A DNA stretch of 64,000 nucleotides from the NCBI GenBank assembly GCA_020740775.1, contig JAHEWK010000019.1:620001-684000 (forward strand), given 5' to 3'. Made by a program: the position numbers and the translations under genes. Numbering within the stretch: the first letter of the stretch is position 1; each line of letters begins with the position of its first letter. The stretch comes from Ilyonectria destructans. Its lineage: Eukaryota > Ascomycota > Sordariomycetes > Hypocreales > Nectriaceae. Shown here in pieces: positions 10,990-22,432 of the stretch. The notes beneath the pieces are model-generated. The model was not told where the DNA came from and searched no databases. It worked only from the letters and a program-made list of their open reading frames with translations.

Positions 10990-11900
10990 TCATGAAGTCT
11001 TTCCTTGACGCGAACCATCTCCGGCTTCACTGTTGCATTGCCGGGATACAGTTCTGCCAGGCTATGCAACTTGTCCAGGCACTGCTCAAAGTTGGCCAAC
11101 TCATACAAGGCGCGTGCCTTGCGGAAGAGCCGCTTCTCAGCTGGTACTGCAGCAACGCTGCCTTTGGTAGCATCTGATATGGCTTGCTCTGGCCGTTCAA
11201 GTTTTAGGTTTGCTAACGAGCGGTTTAGAAAGGCGAGTTATTCCTCCTCGGGTGTCTTTGCTGTTCGGATAGCCGATGAGTATCTGATAGTAAAGACTTA
11301 GCTGGAAGCTCTAAACTAGTAATAAAGGAGGGGATAGCGCGAGGGTTTATAAGACGAAATATAGTGGGGGAAACTCACAAATACTGCACCTCTGCCTACT
11401 TCTAATTCTATACAGTATTATTACTTTACATTCGAAGGCTTTAGCTGCTGTTGCTAGAGCCTAACTCCTTCTTCCTCTACTTTTTCATAATATATTAATC
11501 GGTTTTATTCAGCCAGACTATATCGCTGATATCATCGGCCCTCAACAAGTAAGCACTGTCTGTAGTATATTTAAAGAATGGTTCTTTAAGGATGCAAACT
11601 CCCTTAGGCATCACAATCTCCTCAGCGGCAACTAAAACTTCCTCTGGTTGATAATAAAGCTGAAGCAAAACAGCTTTATCCTGCTCGTCCTCTAAAATAG
11701 CTATAACTGCCGTTATGCACTGTGGGGGGGTGAGAACGCAAAGTAGTAACCTTATGCCCTGATAGTGGGTTTTAAGCCTCAGGTCGAAAATCATAACAGG
11801 TTTGAGCTCTATGACAGAATAGATATAGGGGCTGTAGGGGGCTGGGATCTATATTATGGCAATCTCGTGCATACTGCCCACGGACTGCAAGTGGAGGTTG
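10990..11900 (-). pseudogene. TPR (TPR-SET type) protein relic
   Basis: Decayed gene of a fungal family with TPR repeats, usually followed by a SET domain. Seen from 11900 downwards: MHEIAII-stop-IPAPYSPYIYSVIELKP, then an open piece (11794-11495) MIFDLRLKTHYQG...LKEPFFKYTTDSAYLLRADDISDIVWLNKTD. A stop-filled middle with TPR-like fragments follows, then RALYELANFEQCLDKLHSLAELYPGNATVKPEMVRVKERLHEQ near 11108-10990. After this the frame leaves the family and enters a Lys/Ala-rich low-complexity piece, so no SET part is visible. The family assignment rests on pattern memory of TPR-SET proteins and is moderate. Confidence 0.6.
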
Positions 11901-12267
11901 GATAGAAATAGCTTCATTATAAAATTAGAGATAATCTGCTTAGGATTAGAATAGTCTTAAACTATCTAACTCTTTCTCCATCCAGCTCGCTCCGCAAGAT
12001 TCAGAACCTACCTAAGAAAGCTAATATAGTCGCTGTGATCTAAGATATCTTTAATATCTATATTAGATAGGTAGAGTAATAAATAAAGTTAGATGAAAAT
12101 TTGAGAACTAGATACAGGTAATGGTAGCGGCATACTGGACGGACAGTAAGGAGGGTTGAATAAGCAGCCCACTTGAATAAGCTGGATACAGCCTATAAAT
12201 GCATAGGTCTGGCAGTAGTAGTGATGTATTCGTTGGTGGGAGAGGCCGCTTAGCATCAATAAGTAGC
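11901..12267. other. AT-rich spacer
   Basis: Stop-rich, AT-rich DNA between the TPR relic and the 55-bp foldback. No gene supported. Confidence 0.4.
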
Positions 12268-12408
12268 AGTTTAGTGAAATAATAGGTGTAATATATAGGC
12301 TATACTAATTGTAAATAGTAGGTATATCTATATATCTAATTGCTATCTGAGGGCCTACTATTTACAATTAGTATAGCCTATATATTACACCTATTATTTC
12401 ACTAAACT
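12268..12408. repeat. perfect 55-bp inverted repeat (foldback)
   Basis: Arms at 12268-12322 and 12354-12408 are exact reverse complements over 55 bp, separated by 31 bp. The arms start AGTTTAGTGAAATAATAGG and are AT-rich. No mismatch was found on base-by-base comparison, although the surrounding DNA is heavily decayed. Confidence 0.95.
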
Positions 12409-12546
12409 TCCCAGGCCAATACCACGTTAATACGGTGGTAGGCCTCCTGCATTTTTAGTGCAGTACTGGAATATTGAGGCTATGTGATAATTAGGCTAGA
12501 TGAATCAGAAGAGTTGCCTGCCGGTATGTTCTCCAATCATAGCTTG

Positions 12547-15060
12547 CTAATAGTTGCTTAAAGCTGTTAGTTGTGGGGTGTAACGTATATTGACGTCAGC
12601 ACCCTTATCGAGCAGCAGCTTTACTACCAGCTCGTAACCTTTATGTAAAGCCGCCTGGAGTGCGTTGCCATACCTTCCACCTTGTGCGTTGATGTTGGCG
12701 CCCTTGTTGAGTAATATCTTCATAATGCTATAGTGGCTATTCTTTGCCGCCAAAAGCAGTAGGGTCTAACTGTGGCTGTCCTTCAACTTAGCTGAGAGTA
12801 TATTATCTCTCCCTGACCTAGATATAAGCTCCTCTGATAGATAAAGCAGTCTAAATTGTACTGTTAGGTGCAAGCCTGTTATTCCTCTAGGATATGCGAT
12901 GCGTGGGTTATGTGGACTATGGGGGTCGGGTTATGTGTAGAAAGTAAGATGTCTTGTCTATGGATAAGCTGAGCAAATTGTCTTATATGACGGCTAACTG
13001 CTCAGTAGATGCCTGGCTTGCCAGGCATCCCTAGGATACGGCTAGCTGCACGCATCAATATGCTTGGCTATTTCTCCAGGTGATATTAGTTTCAACTGAC
13101 ATCACCTGTACAGTATAGGAAACCGAACTGCAGCTCTAAAGAAAAGAATATATAAGTCTATACAACTCATTTTAAACTGTTAGTGTATATTGTCCCCAGT
13201 ACCAAGCAGCATACTCCAAAAATACGTTCTGCTCCAATCTGCTCTTGAGGTCTTTATTAGTACGGCAGCTGCTACTTCTAAAGGTGCTGAAAGAAAGGTA
13301 AAGAAGATACATCGATGCGATTTCCAGCTGCACATAAAGATTCCACTTTTCTCAGATCCGCTTAAAGTATTCCTATATCGTGTAGTAGACTAACTGAATA
13401 ATATCGCTTTCTCCATCGATTGTGACCAAACCGGCACACACCGAGACCATATCTTCGATCTGTGTAAGGTTGGTTTTATCCAGTTCGGGCTCCTCGGTCT
13501 CCACAGCGAGTGCGTGCTGAAGTTCTGATGTTTTTAACGGCCTCTTTGTGTATATGATCTACGATAGGACCTACTTCGCGAACTCTTTTTTGTCTGTAAG
13601 CTCCCCTTTGATTCGCTCTGTTGCCTCCCTATATGCATAGTTGTATACCTCTGATCCAGTTGGTAGTTTTATTAGAGCTACTCGAATAGCTTTTAGGGAT
13701 CTCTTCTCTATTAAGGAGTCAAGATGAAGGTACATAAGTAAAAACCTAGCAGAATTAGTTCATTTTATAATAGAGTACGTCAAGAGTAACATACATGCTG
13801 TTAACAGTATTAACGATCCCGGTCTTAATTTCCTCTTATAGATCCAGATTTCATCCGACAAAGGATAGCAGGTACAATATATAACCGTCTATATATCTCT
13901 GTACGTTGTGATCCCTGGCCTGTATCTCAAATGATTTGCTCCCTTTGAATTTCTCTGTAATCTTCAGAATGATTCTTGAAGTCGTGAAAACATTTACTCT
14001 ACACTTCGCCTAGAGGCTGAAGAGCTCTAATAAGAATTTCGCTGGTATATATCAGCAACTTGGCATTCATCGAGTGTATTAACAGTAATAAAAACTCTTA
14101 AACATAGAGTAGCCACAGAATGGAGAGCTCTTGACATTTCGTCGAATAACGGTTGCATCCGCTTGTCCTTGTGGTTATTATAGAGAGCTTTTATGCCGTC
14201 TGGTAGAGAATACCGGGCTTGACTTAGCTGCTTCAGTAAGCTTGTAAGGAGGTTTTCGGCCTTCTGCTCGTCTTGCCGCCGGAAATTAAAATAGATGCAT
14301 ACAATGCCGATAGTCTTGTTATTTCTGAAGCAAGTTATAAGCTGATCAACTACGATTAAAGCGAGGATCGTCTTTCTGGCGCCAGGAATACCTAGACAGA
14401 ACAACATCTGCTGGTCGGTCTGTACCCATTCTTGGAACTCAGGCGAGCCCAGAAGCCATTATCCGGTTCCGGCCTGCCGGTGTCTGATGAAGTCGCTCTG
14501 CTGAGGAGTATAGTCGATCGGTGTAAGCTAGTCGAGAACGGCGCCTTGCTGATTGGCAATCTGTCGAATCTGCTGCTCCTTCCTGTCGTCTCTGACTTCC
14601 TTCAAGATGCTGGCTCCAAGGGCAGCACGATCGATTGCAACCAAACTGTTCAAAATCTGGCATTACCAGTGAAGGTTTTCAACAGAATCACGCGTCTTCT
14701 TAGCAAGAAAGGCCCCCTTCGTTCGCTCCCATCCGACCCGATAACCCTAAGCCCGCCTTTCAACTTCTGCAAGTAAATTTTCCAGTTCTACCATACAGGC
14801 TAATATCATATATCTAGTATCAGTAGCGGACATTTCATCCGTAAGCTGCGACAACACTGCGAAATGTCGACCTTAGAAGGTGTCAATAAAATTCTAGTTC
14901 AGAGCGATATTCGTATTTATTTCACATAGAGCGGTTTTTAGATTTTGTAGCTCCGTGATAAAGTTTCTAACGTCTGATAGTGCATCCTTCCAGTCTAGTC
15001 TAAATCGGATGCTCATCTGAATGATCTGGCCTGCGACGCCGATAACGCCGATATGCCTGG
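12547..15060 (-). pseudogene. NLR-like (N-terminal helical, NACHT, ankyrin) relic
   Basis: Decayed fungal STAND/NLR protein of a type linked to heterokaryon incompatibility or immunity. Seen from 15060: IGVIGVAGQIIQMSIRFRLDWKDALSDV (SesA-like N-terminal helices), ILKEVRDDRKEQQIRQIANQQG, then QTDQQ leading to [23 protein letters not shown], a NACHT P-loop with the last variable Gly changed to Arg. [22 protein letters not shown] text (read as [16 protein letters not shown]) and [12 protein letters not shown] (Walker B region) follow by 14040. Stop-rich DNA comes next, then an ankyrin pair at 12753-12547 (ANINAQGGRYGNALQAALHK, LLLDKGADVN). A 161-bp element is inserted at 12897-13057. Multiple stops and frame changes make it non-functional. 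Confidence 0.82.
12897..13057 (+). mobile_element. 161-bp TG...CA element, copy A
   Basis: One of three 161-bp copies. Ends are (C/T)GATGCGTG and CACGCATCA (9-bp inverted ends, here with C for the first T). It is flanked by a 5-bp direct repeat ATATG (12892-12896 and 13058-13062). It contains a hairpin with 10-bp arms GATGCCTGGC and GCCAGGCATC around TT. It lies inside the NLR relic, between the NACHT and ankyrin parts. Confidence 0.9.
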
Positions 15061-15262
15061 TGTTGGATTGTGACTCTGTATTACGAAACCTCTGATAGAT
15101 CGATATCCTGACCTTAGTCAGAGGGGGTGTCAGATGACATAAAACCCCTCTCGAGAAAAGAGGGGGCCGGAGGCATCCTAGATTAAGACAATCAATAGAT
15201 TCAGGATCCACACCCTATTAAGCATTAATCCCTGGATCGAATGTGCCGTACGCTATCCAACA
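15061..15262 (-). mobile_element. 202-bp LTR-like repeat, copy 1
   Basis: Begins TGTTGGAT and ends ATCCAACA. A second copy lies at 39020-39222. The TG...CA ends with inverted 8-bp termini suggest a solo LTR or a small non-autonomous element. No 5-bp flanking duplication is visible (CCTGG against ATAGT). It abuts the 5' end of the NLR relic. The minus-strand ORF across it in both copies is a by-product of the repeat. Confidence 0.7.
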
Positions 15263-15592
15263 ATAGTCCTTGATTAAAGTTTGAGGCTTGCGCTAGTTAT
15301 TTACATGTCGGACCGACAAAACTGCAGCTAAGCCCACACGAGTCAATGATAACATTCTCCGTCAACTAGCCGAACCAATTTTGAGAAAAATCAGGGGAAA
15401 TGTCCTGGCAAGGCTGGCATCGCCGCTATGTGGGTTGATCGGATTTCTAAGCCGGCTAAAGACAACCGACCCATTACCAATCCGCAATGCAGTTCGTTAC
15501 CCACATCCTTGCAGCGCGGGAGTTATCTGCTAGAACTCCCCTCATGCTATAAAGACGTCCCCATTCATCTATTAACTCGATAGCCTCTCCGC
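15263..15592. other. intergenic, upstream of the GST-like gene
   Basis: Presumed promoter region of the glutathione S-transferase-like gene. No specific site is recognised. Confidence 0.4.
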
Positions 15593-16588
15593 ATGACATC
15601 TCGCCTCACGCAACTGCAAAACCACTTCTCCACCATGGCTGCCAAGACTAAGACCGACATCACCCTCTACACTGTGGGCACCCCAAATGGTATCAAGGTG
15701 TCCATCCTGCTCGAGGAGCTCGGCCTCGACTACAAGGTGCAGGGTCCTCCCCTTGATTCACACCCCCAGCCCGGTGAAGTTGTCCACGATGAGATGAGAG
15801 AGGGACTACGAATGTTTAAGGGAATCCAGAACTAAAACCTCGGCACCCTCAAACAGGTGCACCCTATCAAGATGATAGATAATGAGCAGAAGGAGCCCTG
15901 GTTCCTTGAGATCAATCCTAACGGCCGCACCCCAGCCATCACCGATACCTTCACCGACGGCGAGCAGCTCTGCGTCTTTGAGAGTGGCGCCATTCTTGAG
16001 TATCTTGTAGACCGCTATGACCAGGACCAGAAGGTCTCGTATCCCCGCAACACCCGGGAGCACTGGGAGACAACAAGCTGGGTAAGATGGCCTCCATCTC
16101 AATTTGCGATTGCAGGCAGCGACTGACGGTACCTTCAGCTCATGTGGCAGATGGGTGGCTTGGGCCCAATGCAGGGCCAGGCAAACCACTTCAAGTGTAT
16201 GTCTTTAGCTCTCAGGATAGACAAAACCGCACGCGGATTCTAACAGCTCCTGCGCAGGATACGCACCGGAGAAGATTAAGTATGGCATCAACCGTTACGT
16301 CAACCAGACCCGCCGCCTCTACCGCACCATGGACACCCACCTCGCTAAGTCGACGTCGGGCTTCCTCGTCGGCGACAGAGTCACTATTGCCGACATTTCC
16401 TGCTGGGGCTGGGTGGCTGCTGCCAGTACGTCCCTCTCTATTCGCTCCCCAACCCTCATCCCATTCTCCGTTGATCGTCGCATTGTTAACATGACACTAT
16501 AGAACGGGCCGGCATCAGCCTCGCCGAGTTCCCTCACTTAGAGAAGTGTGTCGCTTGCCCCACACACCCTGTCAGCATCAATTCGTAG
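15593..16588 (+). pseudogene. glutathione S-transferase (Ure2-like), probably broken
   Basis: Cytosolic GST of the fungal Ure2-like class. Seen: exon 1 to 15736 (TDITLYTVGTPNGIKVSILLEELGLDYK, thioredoxin-fold start), intron 15737-15856, then VHPIKMIDNEQKEPWFLEINPNGRTPAITD with the cis-Pro/ESGAILEYL glutathione site to 16081. After intron 16082-16138 comes LMWQMGGLGPMQGQANHFK, and after intron 16197 to about 16259 YAPEKIKYGINRYVNQTRRL...DRVTIADISCWGWVAAA; a last intron precedes AGISLAEFPHLEK. Two defects: the best splice (GTATGT) after FK joins T to GA and makes TGA where Arg is usual, and after PHLEK the frame turns to CVACPTHPVSINS-stop, lacking the usual C-terminal helix. Starts at 15593 or 15635 are both possible. 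An alternative splice could avoid the stop. Confidence 0.72.
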
Positions 16589-18850
16589 TAGGGCAGACCG
16601 GTCCGCTCTGCGCGGATTGCTTAGAGCTGTTACGGTTCGAGCATATGTAGTAGCTTGGGGTTCGGTCGTTTGACCGAACACTTTGTTCCTTTGTCCCCGT
16701 TGCATAAAGTGTGAATAGATATGCTCAGCATGAAGACACGATCTAGCGTCCTAAACAGGTCGGGATTTACCACGCCTTCTTGAACTTGGCAAACGCTATC
16801 GGGCAGGAGCGAGGGAGTTTCTGGAAGGTCTGAAGGCCAGATTCTACCTTAGGAGTGCAAGTGTTCGCGGGATTACAAAAGTCGAAAAGCGAAGAAGCAT
16901 GATGCGCATGACAGATAAGACAGCTTAAGTCTCCTGGGGGTCTCCTGGAGTGCCTGGAAAGATGCTAATTATAAGCGAGGCACCCTCATAGTTAAGGCGA
17001 GATTATAATGTGAGTGATTGGTTACTAAGTAGGAGGTAGAAGAAATCACTCTATATGAGGCTAAGTGATAAGGGCAACCAGACTCTGAAAATATTTAGGT
17101 GAATAAGTAGACCCTTAGTGCCAAGGTTGTTGTTGCTGCGTTTCAGGTCAGTCTATCCATATAGAATAGCTGTCGAGCACCCCATCAATTTGTATGATTT
17201 ATATCACGCAGTCTTATCTGGTAACAGCAAGGGAAGCCGAGCTCTTCCGCTTAAATAGTTTTATTATATTATAAAAGAGCCCGGCGGCCGCTTTCTAGGT
17301 TTGGTTTAAGAGCAACCCGATCTATCTATTGCCTAGCTTTAAACTAAAGGGTGGAAGCTGGACTGTTATAAATTGGGCCAAACCACAAGCATCTTCTTAG
17401 CTACAGATAGATTATATTCCAGTCTGTATTCCGCATAATCGTTTTAATTTAATTAAGATATAGAACCTAAAGCTCGGTAAACCTTATAGTAATAGCGCTT
17501 AAGACTGTAGCCCAAATTAAAAAATCAGTAATAAAAGGGTCCTCAGTAGAATATTCCTGCTGTATATCCTCTATTAAATGTAATATTCTCTTTAAGTAAT
17601 AAAGTTTAATTCCTATATGCAGTAGTATCAGAAGAATAACTATATCTATATAAAGAAGAGTATATAGTTGGTAAATCTTATAAAGGGATATAGTAATACT
17701 GGCATTTAAGTCCTAGTCTGGACTATCTTCCGATACAGCTAGTTATATATATAGAGCTATTAAAAGAATGGTATAAGCTGCTCAGTTATAGTTGTTAAGC
17801 AGTATATTAAGTAATACTGGAGCTTCTTATCTGCTATAGCAATAATAATTAAGGGTAACAGTAATATCAGCTATTACTTAGAGGGGCTTAACTATCTTGC
17901 AGTTAAGATAGATAGGCTATAATCCATTTGAGCCTGGATAGAAACACTTACCTAAAGTTATAAGCATTTAGATTGCTTCTAAGTCAGGCTTCTATAGACC
18001 TCTATAGAGTATTAATTCCAGCTGATATAGATATAGAAACCTCAGCGGGGATTCTATTTAATAGCTATATACTATATTAAAGCTAAAGTTATAAGTCAGT
18101 ATAGAAGGCTTATATCTATCTGAGAATTTCTAGATATAGAAATATATAGAGGTAGAATATATCTAAAGGTATACTAATTAAGATATAATAATCCGCCTTT
18201 CTACTCAATTAGATAGTAGAGTATATTAATATATTTCTTACTAAAAGCTATTCAGCTATAGATATTTATATTATAGTAGGTAGCTAAAGGTAATAATAGG
18301 TATAACTCTAGCTAATTTAAGCAGTTAAAACTTCTATAAATAGTAAGAATAAAGATAGCAAGAAATAGACTGTAGTTAACCTCAGAAGAACCAGATTAGT
18401 ACTGCTTTAGTTTAGTCTGAAGGGCTTAAATAGCTTAAATCTTTTTTTATAGTTCTATTATAATAATATAATTCTATATATCAGCAGATAGAGAGGAAAT
18501 TAGATAATAGATAGATAAGCCTAATATTTAAGTATAGAATACTATAGGGGATTATATAGTTTGTAAAATCTATAACTATACTATATAATACCTATTAAGG
18601 TCTAACTCTCTAAATACCAGTAGTATTCTGCTAAATACTAAAAGTTCTTATTAGAGTTACTTTATTTAGTATATAGTTATTAGCTATAGTATAACTAACT
18701 GTAATAAAGTAGGAACTATTTATTCTATATTAGCTCTAAAATAGCAAGAGAGTTAAAAGAATCTATAGCTCTAGCTGTAGCTGGGCTTAATAGAATATAT
18801 AAGCTTAGTGGAAAAGCAGTATAACTACAGTAGGGTTTAATAGCTAAGGG
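16589..18850. other. AT-rich, stop-rich desert
   Basis: More than 2 kb of strongly AT-rich DNA dominated by TATA, TTAATA and TAG/TAA words, without a legible protein. It resembles heavily RIP-mutated transposon DNA, but no family could be named. Confidence 0.6.
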
Positions 18851-19198
18851 TTAGTTATTGCTGGTAGTTCCATCCTGGGCCTCAATAGATTCTTTAGTCA
18901 GTCTAGACCCTTTGCGGCTGTAAATTATCTCGGGAGAGTAAGATATAAACTTGAGGTCTCTTAGCCGCCGTACTGCCTTCAGCCTAGCTTGCCGCGAAAC
19001 ATAAGCACGTACCTCAGCATTCAGCTGCCTGTCATCGGAGAGGCATAGATCGGATTGACAATAAAGAAAGAATAATACACGACCATATATTGAAGCCATT
19101 TTCTTGCCAAACAGAACGAAATGCGGCATAAGCAAGAGGACGTGGAATGGGGAAAATGAATATATGAGCGTCGGTTGAGAAGGTGGAGGCCCCTCCAT
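18851..19198 (-). CDS. unrecognised ORF, possible relic
   Basis: A 115-residue open frame. Its middle (SDDRQLNAEVRAYVSRQARLKAVRRLRDLK) is basic and helical and looks coding, in a region where neighbouring DNA is decayed. It starts inside a hydrophobic stretch and has no recognised domain. It may be the surviving end of a larger gene. Confidence 0.25.
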   Translation of the reverse strand: MEGPPPSQPTLIYSFSPFHVLLLMPHFVLFGKKMASIYGRVLFFLYCQSDLCLSDDRQLNAEVRAYVSRQARLKAVRRLRDLKFISYSPEIIYSRKGSRLTKESIEAQDGTTSNN

Positions 19199-20285
19199 TT
19201 CGGTCTGTTAGTGGGAGGCGTGGTCAATATTAGCACGTGCCGATGTCTCCGCAGTAGGTCAAGATGATCGCAATAAGGCAGCATCCTTGTCGGGACGGCC
19301 AGCGCTTATTCGAATGTGGAAGCCACAGGGCTAACTTACTGGTGTGCCGAATTGATCTTTACCAAGATTGGAAGGTGGACTCTTTCTGTTTTCGTCTGCT
19401 TCTCTAATTTTGCTTTTCAAAGGCTTATGGATGGTGTTCCTATCGGCGAGTATGCTTCATCTCGTGCCACTATTTAGAGTTTTTATAATGACAAAAACCC
19501 TTGTGCCCATCTCCAATAACAACTCGGCAATCTCATATGGAGGGGCATGACAATTAAAACCCCTGAGCCCGAACTAACGTTAGTCTATGCCGGCGCAAGC
19601 CCGACTTTGGAAGAGCTGTGGCAAGCCTCTGTACAACACGAGCGGATGGAAGAAACCCCAATCGCAATCAAGATCCCCCCTCTCGCTATAGTACACCTCG
19701 CAAGCCTCCTTTACCAGCTGCTTGCCGGTCTTATCTTCACTCATAAAGTACTGTTGTTGCAGGAGAATACTGTTGGCAGTAGCCGGATTTAAAGTATTAT
19801 CATCGTCCCTCTCTTTATTATAACTGGCTCTCTTTACACCAGGTGCTTGTAGAATATAGCTTAGTGTTTTTCTAACTTCGGCTATTTATAACCTCTTTAC
19901 GGAGTATAACTATAGTGATCGCGGACGCGCTGTTTTGATCAGAACCCCAGTCCATTTCGGCGGCCCGGCCTCACGACTACCGTCGCATATTACCACATGG
20001 GTGACAAAACCATATACGAAAATAACTGGAGCTATTTCGCACATAGGCTTTCTGAGTTCTTATATGGGGCTACAGTATTAATATAATAGCGCACTATTCT
20101 CAATGTAGCAGAGCAATATAGCAGAGCTGATGCCATACCAAGCGGTGCTGATGCCATTCCATCGGCGCCGAAGCTCCGATAATGCCGGTTCAGAGGGGGC
20201 GGGATATTGCAGCTGGAAGCCTTAGAAGGAAGTATGAACTCCAACCTATACTACGATCTCGAACCCCTAGTCTGCATCTCGCACA
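19199..20285. other. no recognised gene
   Basis: Contains two short plus-strand frames (19368-19550 hydrophobic; 19547-19792 with SPTLEELWQASVQHERMEE) that overlap by four bases. Neither is recognised, and a function cannot be assigned. Confidence 0.3.
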
Positions 20286-20563
20286 ATGCCGAGGCCCCGT
20301 AACGACTTGGAGCGCGTTAAGGACTGGATCCTTGAGTAGCGGCGAGAAGGACTATTTATTGATACTATATGTGCCCATCTCCGCGACGATAGGCGCGTAC
20401 TTGACGTCAGAATCCTGTAAAGGAGGTTAGCGGAATGGGGTGCCCAGGAGTACTCCCCCCTTCACTCAAAGATTGATACTAACACCTCCGTCGAGCTGAT
20501 CAAAGGCTACTTCTGCCGATACGGATATAGCGGCGGCTCCTACGTACCGGTAGTACCATGAAG
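20286..20563 (+). pseudogene. Clr5-like HTH / integrase-type element N-terminus relic
   Basis: Starts MPRPRNDLERVKDWILE-stop-RREGLFIDTICAHLRDDRRVLDV, then a stop and RRLAEWGAQEY, later ELIKGYFCRYGYSG. This pattern (basic start, LERV.DWIL, RREG...I.AHL, RRLAEWG) is that of the Clr5-like N-terminal domain of fungal proteins, including integrase-type transposable elements. The TAG replaces a position where Gln is usual. No downstream catalytic region is legible. Confidence 0.5.
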
Positions 20564-21292
20564 AACAGAGGTGTGTCCCCTGGGGCCGGGAGGCTCCGCA
20601 TTCTCTCGATGGCCGGGTTTCTAGATCCAGTCAATGCTCATTACTACGGAGCGATGGCAATAACGGATGGGATTGTGTCTGCGGCAGTTGATTTTCTGTG
20701 TCCCGGAAAAGCGGTAGGAACCCTTCTCCGGTAGTGCTACCCTGGCTAGATGGAACGTTTTGGTGGCGATCTTACTTTCTATAGATAGTGTGAAATAACA
20801 GAGTATATTCTAAACTTATTAATCCTATTTCGCAACCAGCACTATAAACTCTAACCCTACTATCTCTATTTGTGGCAGCTTCCAAGCCCAAATGCAGTAG
20901 TGCCTTCTGCGGCTTATAGGGGCAGTTCGCCCGAGAACCCCTAGAGAGCTATATCTATTATACCGTCTCCTTTAAGCCTTAGGTACGGCTTATGGAGCGC
21001 GGAGTTGAAAAGTTGGTAGCTGATAGTCTATTCCCACCTCTTCTTTGCGCTAGGCGTCGAGAGTATTTACCTATAATACATACAGTATTAAAGTAGTCTG
21101 TTTCGCTAGTGTGTAGATCAAACTGCAGTATCTGAAAACTTCTATTTGCAGACTAAGAGTAGTGCCTATCTACAGTTAATTGCCGACTGAGGGCTGTCTG
21201 GTCGTATAACAGCTGTCTCAAAGCAATATTTTGTAATATATCAGTAAGAACTAGAATATTATACTACTATAGTATTTAAGTCAGCTAGCCTA
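20564..21292. other. decayed, no gene
   Basis: Mixed GC and AT-rich DNA with no legible coding region, ending at the 161-bp element copy B. Confidence 0.4.
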
Positions 21293-21453
21293 TGATGCGT
21301 GCAGCTAGCCGTATCCTAGGGATGCCTGGCAAGCCAGGCATCTACTGAGCAGTTAGCCGTCATATACGACAATCTGCTCAGCTTATCCATAGACAAGACA
21401 TCTTACTTTCTACACATAACCTGACCCCCATGGTCCACATGACCCACGCATCA
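21293..21453 (-). mobile_element. 161-bp TG...CA element, copy B
   Basis: Inverted orientation relative to the other two copies. It begins TGATGCGTG and ends CACGCATCA, and is flanked by the perfect 5-bp repeat GCCTA (21288-21292 and 21454-21458). It keeps the 10-bp-arm hairpin. The length is exactly the same as copies A and C. Confidence 0.92.
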
Positions 21454-21585
21454 GCCTAAATGCTTATTAAGGCCGGGACGGACCCAATAGTGGATTCCTG
21501 CTTCTCCCCTGAGCATATTGCTGGAAGAGGCCTAAGAAGATCTAGTAATAATATAGACTAGATGTTACAGCTAACATTCAATATA

Positions 21586-22432
21586 AGTCAACTACCCCAT
21601 TAACCGACCGACCCCTTACCCGACCAGCTTTCCCCACCAAAATCGACCAAAACGCTATTATTTAAAATTACTGTATCTAATTATAGAAAATAGATATAAC
21701 ATTTTCAAAAATCTATAAAAACTCTAAAATAGCTATATTAAGCTAATATAAGTTATTTTTAGATTTAAGAAAATTATATTATAGTTAGTTACGGCTTTAA
21801 AGTTTAAAGATATAAGCTGTTAAGACTCTTCATAGAATTTACATAGTCAACCTTAACATTATATTTTAACAATTATATCTCTATTTAGCTGTATGTAAAA
21901 TCTTTATAAAAGTCTAATTAGCTATTTGTATATATATAAATAGATATATATATTAAAATACTAATTATATTAGCTTATATATAGATTAAATCTATATACT
22001 ACTTTTAGGATTCTTTTACAGCTAAACTTACCCTATAGTATTACTAAAAGCTAAGAGGCATTTTTAAATTAAATTACTTAAATTTATTTATATTTTAATC
22101 TCTAGATCACTTTTAATTTATATAAATATATTAAGAATGCTTTTAAAGTATTTTATTTCTTATTAAATAAGCTTATATATACTAAAATATAATATTAAGA
22201 TTTTATATATAAAGTATATAGAAAACCTTAACATTTTATTTTTCTAAACTTAAAAGCTCTAAAAAGCTCTAATTAGCTTATATTTATTTTAAATAGCTCT
22301 TTTATAAGCAATATAGTCTATACTAAATATTATATATACTTTCTATAATTAGATAAATAATAGCGTTTTGGTCGATTTTGGTGGGGAAAGCTGGTCGAGT
22401 AAGGGGTCGGTCGGTTAATGGGGTAGTTGACT
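21586..22432. mobile_element. 847-bp element with 79-bp terminal inverted repeats
   Basis: The left end starts AGTCAACTACCCCATTAACC; the right end is its reverse complement through about 79 bp with one C/T mismatch. TA lies on each side (21584-21585 and 22433-22434), as for Tc1/mariner-type insertion. The inner 690 bp are extremely AT-rich and carry no open frame, so it is non-autonomous or a fully decayed element. Confidence 0.9.
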
